This document shows positions 36,602 through 47,700 of a stretch of DNA of 64,000 nucleotides, one piece after another (positions within the stretch are counted from its first letter, which is position 1; each line of letters opens with the position of its first letter). The position numbers and the translations under genes are program-made. The DNA lies in assembly GCF_011386835.1 (NCBI RefSeq), contig NC_088791.1, positions 51,107,498 through 51,171,497 of the forward strand. The letters are read 5' to 3'. Source of the stretch: Chrysemys picta bellii (lineage: Eukaryota; Chordata; Testudines; Emydidae). Under the pieces are notes generated by a model that was not told the origin of the DNA, made no database searches, and saw only the letters and a list, made by a program, of their open reading frames with translations.

Positions 36602-36797
36602 TCCTGTGGCACCTTTGAGACTAACAGAAGTATTGGGAGCATAAGCTTTCGTGGGTAAGAACCTTACTTCTTCAGATGCAAGAAGTGAGGTTCTTACCCA
36701 CGAAAGCTTATGCTCCCAATACTTCTGTTAGTCTCAAAGGTGCCACAGGACCCTCTGTTGCTTTTTACAGATTCAGACTAACACGGCTATCCCTCTG
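36602..36797. mobile_element. Folded PLE-tail insertion, 14-bp target duplication
   Basis: The repeat ATACTAAAAGTCAG lies at 36588-36601 and 36798-36811. The arms AGTCCTGTGGCACCTTTGAG and GTCTCAAAGGTGCCACAGGA are inverted around a centre near 36676. It lies upstream of LSMEM1. Confidence 0.85.
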
Positions 36798-36859
36798 ATA
36801 CTAAAAGTCAGAAGACACATAGTTACACTATTCTCTAACAAACAAGGCAGTCAGAACTA

Positions 36860-36953
36860 AAGGCAATAAACAAGAATTGTATGACTGGAAGGGACCGAGA
36901 GGTCATCTATTCCAGTTCCCTGCACTCAAGGCAGGAATAAGTATTATCTAGAC
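36860..36953 (-). repeat. CR1-like fragment
   Basis: GACTGGAAGGGACCGAGAGG and GCACTCAAGGCAGGAATAAG match a common turtle CR1-associated segment, in antisense. It is cut by the hAT at 36954. Confidence 0.5.
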
Positions 36954-37514
36954 CAGAGGTTCTCAAACTGTGGTCCACGAACCGAGCTCCATTCAGGTGG
37001 TCCATGGATAGTTCCCTCTAAGGTGCGCGCTTGGACAGCCACACACAAGAGAATGAAGGGCCATGCAGGTGTGGCTCCACTAATTAGGTGCCTGAACTCT
37101 GGAGAACACACATATGTAAGGTGAGGTGGTGGCCTTGGAGGGACTAGAGGGTAAGTGGGAAGGGGCAGTGAGGGGAGAAGAGGTGGTGGAGGGGAATTTG
37201 AAATGTGCAGGGCTGCAGCGGCCAGAGAAAGAGGCGACTTTCCCCAGCTCCAGGGCTGGGGCTGTTGTGGGGGGGGGAAAGAGGACACATCCATCGCCTT
37301 TGAAAGATAAAACTACTGATATTTAAATACAAGTTGTGTGCTTTCATTTGTAGAACAAAAAATGTTTTTTTAATATTTAGCGCTTTTTATACAACGCGCT
37401 TTACAATAGCTAACTAATGGTACAAACAACATTTGGAAAGCTCATTAAGTGGTCCGCTGAGACGCTCAGCAATTTTCAAGTGGTCCATGGAAAAAAACAG
37501 TTTGAGAACCACTG
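36954..37514. mobile_element. hAT element (CAGAGGTTCTCAAACTG ends)
   Basis: CAGAGGTTCTCAAACTGTGG to CAGTTTGAGAACCACTG. Subterminal AGGTGGTCCATGG and AAGTGGTCCATGG also occur. No convincing 8-bp duplication was found. Confidence 0.65.
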
Positions 37515-37523
37515 GTCTAAGAT

Positions 37524-37962
37524 CAGTGGTTCTCAACCTCTGTATCGTGGGCCGCATATACAGCGCAGGTTGAGAACCACAGCATCCCTCCCTCAAAACC
37601 ATGCACAGTCCCCTATGCCCAGTGTCCTTGCCCACAGCGGGGCCAGGAGTGGAGCGCCCAGTGCAGGCCAGCAGACAGGACCCAAGGGGGGCCAGGAGCA
37701 GAGCCTCACCTAAGACCTGGGGGTGCTGCAGCACCCTCCTCCCCCCAACCCTACCCCCAGATCCACTCTCCCACCCCCTGCGGCACTCACCAGCACCGTG
37801 TGGGCAAGAATGCCAGTGCAGGCTACAAGACACTGTCTCCCCCCTCAGCCTGCCCTGCCCACTATCAGACCAGAGCAGTACATTTTATTTATTTATTTTC
37901 CATACACAGCTGAATGTGAATTGGGCTGCATGTAGCCTGTGGGCCACAGGTTGAACACCACT
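37524..37962. mobile_element. hAT-like element (CAGTGGTTCTCAACC ends)
   Basis: It starts CAGTGGTTCTCAACCTC and ends CACAGGTTGAACACCACT. A second inner terminus (GCAGGTTGAGAACCAC, 37565) suggests a nested or rearranged copy. Confidence 0.5.
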
Positions 37963-37969
37963 TTGAGAC

Positions 37970-38425
37970 CATTTTGAATTTTAATCCTGCCCTCCAAAGC
38001 ACTTGCAATCCCCCCCAGCTTGGTATTGTCAACAAGTGCTCTCTCAATGCCCGTATCTAAATAATTGATGAAGATATTGAACAGTACCAGACCCAGAACT
38101 GACCCCTGAGAAACCCCATTCAATATGCTCTTCCATCATGGTTGTGAACCACTGATAACTACTCTCCGGGAAATTTTCCAATCAGTTATGCACCCACCTT
38201 ATAGTAGATCCATCTAGTTGTATTTCCCTAGTTTGTGACATGATGCAAGACCAGTATTAATAGCCTTACTAAAGTCAAGATACACATCTACTGCCGTCCC
38301 CCCTCCTCCCCACACACACACACACACACACATCCACAAGGCTTGTTACCCTGTCAAAAGAAAGCTACTAGGTTCGTTTGACAATTTGTTCTTGACAAAC
38401 CCATGCTGTTACTTATAATGAATAA
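37970..38425 (-). pseudogene. CR1 LINE reverse transcriptase fragment
   Basis: The minus strand reads QGSVLGLVLFNIFINYLD and, at higher coordinates, a KVDV-like block (ACTTTAGTAAGGCTATTAAT). This is the CR1 RT core, decayed. Confidence 0.75.
38311..38332. repeat. (CA)n microsatellite
   Basis: Eleven CA units inside the antisense CR1 fragment. Confidence 0.9.
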
Positions 38426-38854
38426 CTACACTGTAGAATGCACTGTTAAATATTAAAACAAATTGCTCAGTAAGGCCTGGTCTACACTACGACTTTAATT
38501 CGGATTTATCAGCTTTAATTCGAATTTACCCTGCAACCGTCCACACAACGACACTATTTATTTCGATGTAAAGGGCCCTTTAAATCGATTTCTGTACTCC
38601 TCCCCGACGAGCGGAGTAGCGCCAAAATCGATTTTAACATTTCGAATTAGGGATAGTGTGGCCGCAATTCGATGGTATTGGCCTCCGGGAGCTATCCCAC
38701 AGTGCATCATTGTGACCGCTCTGGACAGCAATCTAAACTCGGATGCACTGGCCAGGTAGACAGGAAAAGCCCCGCGAACATTTGAATTTCATTTCCTGTT
38801 TGCCCAGCGTGGAGAGCACAGGTGACCACAGATAGCTCATCAGCACAGGTAACC

Positions 38855-40875
38855 ATGCAGGCTGATAATCGAAAAAGAGCACCAGCATGGACCGTGAGGG
38901 AGGTACTGGATCTGATCACTGTATGGGGAGAGGATTCAGTGCTTGCAGAACTTCGTTCTAAAAGACGAAATGCCAAAAGGCATGATGGAGAGAGGCCACA
39001 ATAGGGACTCAGATCAGTGCCGCGTGAAAGTCAAGGAGCTCAGACAAGCCTATCAAAAAACAAAGGAGGCAAACGGTCGCTCCGGGTCAGAGCCGCGGAC
39101 ATGCCGCTTCTACGCCGAGCTGCATGCAATTCTAGGGGGGGCTGCCACCACTACCCCACCTGTGATCGTGGATTCCGGGTCGGGGATAGTCTCATCAGCG
39201 ACACCTGAGGATTCTGCCGATGGGGGAGAGGAGGAGGATGAGCTTGCAGAGAGCACACAGCACTCTGTTCTCCCCAACAGCCAGGATCTTTTTCTCACCC
39301 TGACTGAAGTACCCTCCCAAGCCAGTACCCAAGACTCTGACCCCATGGAAGGGACCTCAGGTGAGTTTACCTTTTAAAATATAAAACTTGTTTTAAAAGC
39401 AAACGGTTTTTAATGATTACTTTGCCCTGAGGACTTGGGATGCATTCGCGGTCAGTTCAGCTACTGGAAAAGTCTGTTAACGTGTCTGGGGATGGAGCGA
39501 AAATCCTCCAGGGACATCTCCATGAAGCTCTCCTGGAGGTACTCCAAAAGCCTTGCCACAAGGTTTCTGGGCAGTGCATCCTTATTCCGTCCTCCATGGT
39601 AGGACACTTGACCACGCCATGCTTGCAGCAAGTAATCTGGTATCATTGCCTGACAAAGCCTGGCAGCGTATGGTCCCGGTGTTTGCTGGCATTCAAGCAA
39701 CATCCGTTCTTTATCTTGTTGTGTAATCCTCAGGAGAGTGATATCACTCCTGGTAACCTGGTTGAAATACGGGAGCTTAATTAAGGGGACAGAGGTGGCC
39801 GTTCCTACTGGGCTGTTTGCCTGTGGCGGAAAATAAATCCTTCCCTGCAGTTAGCCAAGCGCAGATGGGAAATTGGCCCTGAGCTTTTCGCGTTTGGCTA
39901 GCAGGGATCTTCCCTGTTACCAGCCACGCGGTGGGGGGAGGGGTACCGTGATCATCCCAGAGAATTCATGGCGGGAGGAGGGCGGCAGCAGGGGGGGGAG
40001 GTGGTTAGTTTGGTTCCTGCAGGGATCTTCCCTGATACCAGCCACGTGGTGGGGGGGAAGGTGTACAGCGATCATCCCAGAGAATTCATGGCGGGGGGGG
40101 GGGTTTAGTTTGTTTTCTGCTGCTGCTGAATGTTAACAGAAAAACTGCAGCACTCTATAGGCTATGCTTGGTATGTGGGAAAGGAGGGCGCAGAAGCTGT
40201 AAGACAATGGCTTACCATGGACGCATGCAAGCCGAATTCTGTTGCCCGGACCTGTGATCTCTAGCAGCAAAGCCACAGGCACTCAGCATTAAGAGGCAAA
40301 ATGCAACCTTGCACAGAAATCACATGTGCTATGTAATGTGAATAGTGTTGGTCACCGTGGAAGAGTATAAGCATTGTTCTGCAAAATGTATCTTTTTAAA
40401 CAATTCTCTCTTTTTTCCCCTCCCTACAGCAGCTGCAAATTCCTCAAGCCTCCCTCCTCCATCCCGCAGGTTATCACAGATAAGGCGTCGTAAGAAGAGA
40501 ACGCGAGACGAGATGTTTTCTGAAATTATGGAATCCAGCCGCAGTGACAGAGCTCATCTGAATAAGTGGAAGGAAACAGTTTCAAAGTATAGGAAAGAAG
40601 CCAGTGAACGTGAGGACATGAGGGACCAACGTGAGGAGAGGTGGCAGCAGGAAGATCAGAGGAGGCAGGATGCAACGCTGGGGCTGCTGCGTGAGCAAAT
40701 AGACATGCTCCGGCGTCTGGTGGAGCTTCAGGAACGGCTGCAGGAAAACAGACTGCTGCTTCAGCCCCTGTTCCACCCTCCCCCCTCCCCATGTTCCATA
40801 TCCTCCTCACCCAGACGTGTAAGAACGCGGGGGGGGGGGGGAGGCTCCGTACACCTTCCCATTCCACCCGAGTAG
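38855..40875 (+). pseudogene. Harbinger Myb/SANT-like accessory protein, 2 exons, frameshifted
   Basis: Exon 1 is 38855-39360 and exon 2 is 40430-40875, with a GTGAGT donor and a pyrimidine-rich CTACAG acceptor. The start reads MQADNRKRAPAWTVREVLDL, then the SANT helices. Near 38973-38980 a small deletion shifts frame; the second frame continues KGMMERGHNRDSDQCRVKVK and KELRQAYQKTKEANG, followed by an acidic serine-rich region. Exon 2 encodes SRRLSQIRRRKKRTRDEMFS and a coiled-coil rich in Arg/Glu/Gln (LREQIDMLRRLVELQERLQE). In this family the protein carries the transposase to the nucleus and to the termini. The frameshift lies inside the DNA-binding domain. Confidence 0.85.
39901..40110. repeat. 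118-bp tandem duplication in the Harbinger Myb intron
   Basis: GCAGGGATCTTCCCTG and the downstream ATCATCCCAGAGAATTCATG occur twice, starting at 39901 and 40019, separated by G-runs of different length. Confidence 0.8.
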
Positions 40876-41130
40876 ACAGCCCAAGCAAAAGGCTGTCATT
40901 TTTTTAACCTTTTCTTAGTGGCTTTTTCCTTCCCAGCAATCCTCCTCCCAAATACCACCTGGGTTCCCTCCCTCTTTTTCTAACCTATTAATAAAGAATA
41001 AATGATTTTTAAATGATAGTGACTTTATTTGGTTTGAAAGAAAGCTGGGGGAAGGGGGAGGGTGGGTTCCTTACAGAAAATCAGTCAATAAAGGGGGCGG
41101 GTTTTCATGAAGGAGAAACAAACAGATATT

Positions 41131-42366
41131 TCACACTGTAGCCTGGCCAGTCATGAAACTGGTTTTTAAAGCTTCTCTGATGCACAGCGCTTCCTGGTGT
41201 GCTCTTCTAATCGGCCTGGTGTCTGGCTGCACGTAATCAGCAGCCAGGCGATTTGCCTCAGCCTCCCACCCCGCCATAAAGGTCTCCCCCTTACTTTCAC
41301 AGAGATTGTGGAGCACGCAGCAAGCAGAAATAACAATGGGGAGATTTCTTTGGCTGAGGTCAGAGCGAGTCAATAATGATCGCCAGCGACCTTTTAAACG
41401 GCCAAATGCACATTCTACCACCATTCTGCACTTGCTTAGCCTGTAGTTAAACAGCTCCTGACTCCTGTCCAGGCTGCCTGTGTATGGCTTCATGAGTCAT
41501 GGCATTAAGGGGTAGGCTGGGTCCCCAAGAATAACTATTGGCATTTCAACATCCCCAACGGTTATTTTCTGGTCCGGAAAGTAAGTCCCTTGCTGCAGCC
41601 CTTTAAACAGAGTAGTGTTCCTGAAGACGCGAGCGTCATGAACCCTTCCCGCCCAGCCCGCGTTGATGTTGGTGAAACGTCCCTTGTGATCCACAAGTGC
41701 TTGCAGCACCATTGAAAAGTACCCCTTGCGGTTTATGTACTCAGTGGCTTGGTGCTCCGGTGCCAAGATAGGGATATGGGTTCCGTCTATCGCCCCACCA
41801 CAGTTAGGGAATCCCATTGCAGCAAAACCATCCACTATGGCCTGCACATTTCCCAGAGTCACTAACTTTCGTAGCAGCACCTGAGTGATTGCTTTGGCTA
41901 CTTGCATCACAGCAGCCCCCACAGTAGATTTGCCCACTCTAAATTGATTCCCAACTGACCGGTAGCTGTCTGGCGTTGCAAGCTTCCACAGGGCTATCGC
42001 CACGTGCTTCTCAACTGTGAGGGCTGCTCTCATCTTGGTATTCTGGCGTTTCAGGGCAGGGGACAGCAAGTCACAAAGTTCCATGAAAGTGCCCTTACGC
42101 ATGCGAAAGTTCCGCAGCCACTGGGAATCGTCCCACACCTGCAACACTATGCGGTCCCACCAGTCTGTGCTTGTTTCCCTTGCCCAGAATCGGCGTTCCA
42201 TGGATAGAATCTGCCCCATTAACATGATCTCCAAAGCACCGGGGCCCGTGGTTTCACAGAATTCTGTATCCGTGTCCATGTCCATGTCCATGTCCTCATC
42301 ATGCTTGTCGCTGCGCTGCCGCCGCCGCTGCCTCCTCGCCTCGTTTTTCTGGTCCTGGCTCAGCAT
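41131..42366 (-). pseudogene. Harbinger DDE transposase (HARBI1-like) with one premature stop
   Basis: 412 codons are open except TGA at codon 290 (41499-41497), where the family has Trp. Visible: an acidic/basic N-terminus, a helix-turn-helix-like region (YRSVGNQFRVGKSTVGAAV, 135-153), DDE_Tnp_4 motifs GGAIDGTHIP (D194) and GRVHDARVFRN (D244), ILGDPAYPLMP just before the stop, and VVECAFGRLKGRW (E318) after it. The stop thus removes the third catalytic acid. Known role: cut-and-paste transposition at TWA sites. A near-intact frame with one nonsense change implies recent loss. Confidence 0.92.
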
Positions 42367-42818
42367 AAACTCCGAGAACGCGCGAAGTGTTTACAATGTT
42401 CATGACTGCTGTTTTGAGCTGAGCGGGCTCCATGCTTGCTGTGGTATGGATTCTGCAGTGTTCACCCACCCAGGAAAAAAGGCGCGAAATGGTTGTCTGC
42501 CGTCCATTGCTTTCATGTAGGGAGGGAGAGAGGGAGGAGGTGAGGCTGTACCCAGAACCACCTGCGACGATGTTTTTTGTCCCATCAGGCACTGGGATCT
42601 TAACCCAGAATTCCAATGGGCGTGGGAGACTGCAGGAACTATGGGATAGCTACCCACAGTGCAACGCTGCAGAAATAGACGCTAGCCCCGGTACTTGGAC
42701 GCACACCGCCGAATTAATGTGCTTAGTGTGGCCGCATACATTTTGACTTTATACAACCTGTTTTCCAAATTCGAATTATATAAATTCGGATTAGTCCCGT
42801 AGTGTAGACATACCCTAA

Positions 42819-43902
42819 GACTGAAGAGCCTAAGAACAGTATCTACACTTGGCAGGAAATAGGATAAAAGTCAGACCACCAACATGCCTGCTTTGGGGCA
42901 CAGGTAGATCAGCAGGTGGTATCAAATTTATCACAAAGATTTGTGAAATGAGATGAATCTAGTCTGGTGCTGTCAGACAGGACACAATACTAGGCAGACA
43001 TTTTTCTAATACACTATTTACTGTGGTTAGGGACAAGGACTTAGAGTCCTTAAAAAGTGATTGAGGACCCATCACTGAATCCATCAGTCACGGACTGTGA
43101 AGATAAAGCATGAAGCAGTGAACCAGTTAAGTCTACACACTAAAGAGATTTATTCTCTAAAAAGGCTATCATAACCACTCAATTAGAAATGTGATGCAAA
43201 CCTATGCTAATCTTGTGAAGAATGCAGATAAAATCCTCATTCTTCAGTTATACTTAAAGAACCTGCTAAATCCAAGTTTTTCCTTCTGATGCACTTACGG
43301 CTCTGTTTGCCAGGTACAACCCATCACCAGCCAATTTGAGTTTACCCTCTGTACTCTTTAGAGTTAAATTTTCTTTTATCTAATTGAATGATGGTTTGAA
43401 CACCAGTCATGTTACTCTATGGCAGGTGAATGAAATGAAGGCAGTTGATGGGAGTTCTTTGCTGTTCCTCATCTTCCTTTAATTATTTCTTTAGGTAAGG
43501 TGAACTTCACTTGATAACCGTATGAATGTTTCCACAGTATTGGCATGACTAGGATTCTGTAAGGCATCTGGCCTGCTACTGTCAGCACCATATTTTACAG
43601 AAAAAAGGTACATAATCATACAACTTGGAGGATCCAGGGGAATAAGTTAAACAAATTTAAGGCATAGATTGAGTGGACAGAGTTATGATTGAGCTTTCAG
43701 ACTAAGTTTGAGTACTCAATCCTGAAGTTGGGTCATGCCAATGCTAATTTTGTGTGACGCATACTTTTATAATATATTTTATAGCTACTATGTCATTTCT
43801 AGGGATAAAATGAAAAAACTAAGTGTGTAGTTATCTGATCTCATTTACTTTTAGACAATGTGTATAACAACCACATCTGAAAAGTCTTCAGTGAGAAAGA
43901 TT
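42819..43902. other. Between Harbinger and the IFRD1 3' end
   Basis: Nothing recognised; AT-rich intergenic DNA. Confidence 0.5.
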
Positions 43903-43908
43903 TTTATT
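43903..43908 (-). terminator. Candidate IFRD1 poly(A) signal
   Basis: AATAAA on the minus strand (TTTATT on plus), 709 nt beyond the IFRD1 stop codon. Cleavage would fall near 43885. The intervening 43909-44616 would be the 3' UTR, which is AT-rich and contains an (AC)n run at 44403-44424. No transcript evidence is available here. Confidence 0.55.
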
Positions 43909-44402
43909 CCAAAGATGGAACAGTCTTATACAAGCATATGTAAAATGTGTCACCACTTTTAAAGTTAAATATAGTCAAGTATGTTTGTTATTTACTACTT
44001 CATTTTAAGTGCCAACAGCAGGACTTCATGGCACTGGTATAGTATAGTAAGGTCATATCTTGTGCCATTTGTCAGTCCATCAGCCAGTTTAAAAAAGTAT
44101 TAAAATTACAGGGTATAATTGAACACAAAGAAATAGCAGCTGTTCCAGAGACATGTTTGTCCTGGTACTCTACTCTTCTTATCAAGATAACTTGCTCTTC
44201 TATGTAATTTCATCGCTGTATTAACACCAATCCAAGATGAGCTGGGTCAGACAATTTTGGCAGTTTAATACATATAGCTTTCAGCACCATCTAACAACTG
44301 AATTGTTGGTATGTTTACCAAATTCATGAGTGATTTTGATCCTGCATAAGTGTTACAAGTTACATTTCCATCCAATTTTAGATCAACCAATTCTATATGT
44401 GT

Positions 44403-44424
44403 ATACACACACACACACACACAC
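44403..44424. repeat. (AC)n microsatellite
   Basis: Short AC run in the presumed IFRD1 3' UTR. Confidence 0.85.
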
Positions 44425-44616
44425 TACACACAACTAAAGCAATTATAACATGCATAACATTTACAGATACTATACATTAGATATTATCCCTGTGCAATGA
44501 AGTCTAAGCTATGTGGATATATAAATTAAATCTCAAATTTCAAGGTTACAACAGTTACATTTATAGAAAATTATGAAATTATCAAAGTCTTCAACCTTGG
44601 ATCCCACATGGAAGAT

Positions 44617-44706
44617 CTAGAAAAATTCACCCACATCTGTTCTTTTGTCACGACATTTGCTTCTAGCCTTTGTTCGAGCCTTGAATGCTGCAGAGTTGTA
44701 CAAGTG
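44617..44706 (-). CDS. IFRD1: IFRD1 terminal coding exon 12
   Basis: TAG acceptor. It encodes 29 residues, HLYNSAAFKARTKARSKCRD to GEFF, then TAG at 44619-44617. The basic tail is conserved with mammals. Confidence 0.96.
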   Translation of the reverse strand, partial: HLYNSAAFKARTKARSKCRDKRTDVGEFF

Positions 44707-47700
44707 CTACAAAGTGAAAGATAAGATTTAGTCAGATGTTTGAAATATCTATGCCTAAACTAGTTTAGGTTCTTTACATAATTGGGATGTAAAGGATTTT
44801 AAATGATTTAAATGTCATTAGATTGTGTCAAAATTGTGGTACAAAATGAATACAAATTTTATGTTAAAGGAAGGTCATAGGTTTCAAGATTTTAGCACAT
44901 ACTGATCTAACAAACAGATTAAAGGAGAACTGCCACTAGATAAGCCTGAGTGTCACCATATGGAAATAAGATCTAAAATTTTTCAAAATAGAAAAGATGA
45001 CAGGCATTCAGGAGTCTAAGTCTCAATGAAAGGACCTTAAGTTCCTAAATTTCACTCAAAGCAACTTGATGCTTTTGAAAGTTTTACTCCTTGTCTGGCT
45101 TCTAACATTTAACAGATCTGACTATTTCTTCAGGGCTCCCAAACAAGTGTTACTCATTCTGTGAAAAGGACAAAATTCAATGTTTAACTATGGCCATAGG
45201 CCAAGGAATGATTTAGGACTACATACTGTCCTCAATGCACAGCAAATTCTCACAGTATCAGTCATTTAAGCTTTAAAGTTAGAGTTAATTCCCCTACCAA
45301 GTTAGTTTCAGATTCAGGAAAACTCTGCATCAGTTTTCCACTGTAGATATTGGGAAAGTGATCTTCACAACCCACAAAGCTAGGAAGTATTTTACATGAC
45401 TTCTGAATATCATGCATACCACAAATACATGAAGTTTGATTGATCTGACCCACAGGCTGGGTGTTTGACAACACTGCTCCATAACACCGTGTTTAAATAA
45501 ATTTGAGTAATCTGACTATGGCTAGAAAACATCTATTCTTAATATTCTAGTATTAACGGTCAAGAAAACCCTCCTCCTGCCTCTCTGAAAGGTTATACTA
45601 CACATCCAATTGGTGTGGATCCTAATCTGTTGTAGGTGAGTTTTGGATACATAAAATGGTACAGTAAGTTTTATAGGTATAAATATAGAATGGCCACACT
45701 GTTGGAGAGTGCCAAAACAAGGATTACCCAATCACCCTAAAGCCATACCAGCACGAATCCTATACTCCACACCACAACATGCATTCTCAATGTCATTTTA
45801 CAGAAGTTTTGAAGATTCTGTCAGGACCATTTCTCATGAACAGCTAGGTCTCCTAGTTGCCATGAGTTCCATTATACAAGCTTTACTGGGAGAGAGTTAA
45901 ACAACTTTCATGTCTGAGGTCAGAAGCTTTTCCATAGGCTTCAGCTGTCACACTCCAGTGTAACATATCAGGACCATCCAGGGACAGAAGAAGGTGCTGT
46001 ACCCCCATGTGAAAGGTGTCCAAGTGTATACAGCTCTCATTAGTAGCTCTTCAGTCACAAGAGTGAACCTAAAACTCGGGCCAGGACAGAATGTGTTTGT
46101 GAAGCACCCCAAAACAACCATTTTTCATTTAACTAAACATTTGTAGCAGGTTGACTATAAAATGGCAGCAGTTCAACTGTTCAGATTTTGAATGTTATTT
46201 AATTCCCAAAAGGAATACGATAGCGGGGTAAGTGCAAGTGATACAGTTAAGGTGTGATAACATACCCTTTCAAAACGGGGTATCTTCATTGTTTTAAGAG
46301 TTGCAGCATCAAGCATTACTGGTGGTCCAAGTTCAAACACATTCCGAAGAAACTCATTGGACTGAGTAAAAAAATTAACACATCAATAACCAAGGTTCTA
46401 TATTGAATACTGTAACAGCTTTAATCTTGAGATTTAAATTACATAACACTGAGTCCATACAGGTAATTTACACTTGTTAAATACTGTCCCCCACCATCGT
46501 TTTATTATACGTAATCAGAGCTCAATTCTTGCTTGCATCAGACAATCAATGCTCAGCACAGGAGTTGTCAGAGAGCCAGCTACAGCTTACTGATTCTGCA
46601 ACGCCCTGACCTCGATGCCATATTACCCACACTGGCGTGGGCTGGTGTACGCCACACCAGAAGTGATTTCCCTTCTGCAAGGGGCATTTTCAGCTGGCCA
46701 TTTATGATTGATCACACTGGATAATCTGGTCCAGTGTAAAAAACCCTTAGTCTTCTCTTTACAAAATTTGAATGAAAATAGAAAGAACTTTAATTATAGC
46801 GATGGTAAGCTGGTTCTAAAGACATGTTGCTTTATTCTTAAATTGGTAAACATCTTTAACAAATCACTGGCTAAATTCCTATAGAAAACAATTACTCAAG
46901 TGGCCAGACAGGAAATTGTGTGAAATTAACAGCTCACCTGCAAATGATATTGCATCCCTGATCCCAGAATCTCCTTGAAGGTATCATATGTGTGTTTCTT
47001 AACCCAGCAGTCAATATACATGCGCTCAGGTCCAAATTTGACAGTCTCTGTAGGGAAGTCACGCTCCTGTCCAAAAATCAAAGACAAAACATGAAGACTA
47101 CATTACCAAAACCCCTGATTTAGAAAAAGTCCTATGCAGATAGAAGTAATATAGAAAGCTTATGCATGTTAAGAACTAGTGTACTTTTCCTTTCAGTGAG
47201 TGATCCTACACAAAATAAGGACAAGAATAATTTATTCTGTAAGGTAACCTACTATGCATGTATAGTACAATTGCTGATTTTACTTGACAGGTTGATGCAG
47301 GACTGAATCTTAAGACCATTTATGCTGCTACAGGTAACATTAGAAGGGACAATGATGTAAGTATGAATACGTAAGTAGACGATCAAAAGAAATGTTCACT
47401 TGATATGGGCTTTGTCCATGGGATTTGGTTCACTTGGTTTGCATCTGTAAATTAGTCAGGTCTCAGTGGATCTTTAAAGATCCAGGCAAGGTCTTAACAC
47501 TGTTGAAAAGGAAATTTTATAACCCCCTTTAAAATGCTGTATTTTAATGCAAACCATACTTATGGGTATGAATTTCAGATAATGCAGGTATGGGTGCCAA
47601 TCTAAGACCTTAAGTAAAGAACGTTCTCTAATTCATTTTTGGGACTGTTAGTGACCAAGTCACCTTCTTCTGTATTTATGTAACTGGCAATTACTCCTGA

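Larger units (their letters stand above)
38474..42815. mobile_element. Full-length Harbinger (PIF/Harbinger) transposon, 4342 bp, TAA duplication
   Basis: The ends GGCCTGGTCTACACTACG and CGTAGTGTAGACATACCC are inverted. TAA lies at 38471-38473 and 42816-42818. Two diverging-family genes converge inside: a Myb/SANT-like DNA-binding gene on plus (38855-40875) and the DDE transposase on minus (42366-41131). Both carry disabling changes. It lies between IFRD1 and LSMEM1. The same termini are seen in the MITE at 26918. Confidence 0.93.

Noticed and set aside
42017..42746. Plus-strand frames of 167 and 104 codons
   Set aside because: They are antisense shadows of the Harbinger transposase and its leader.
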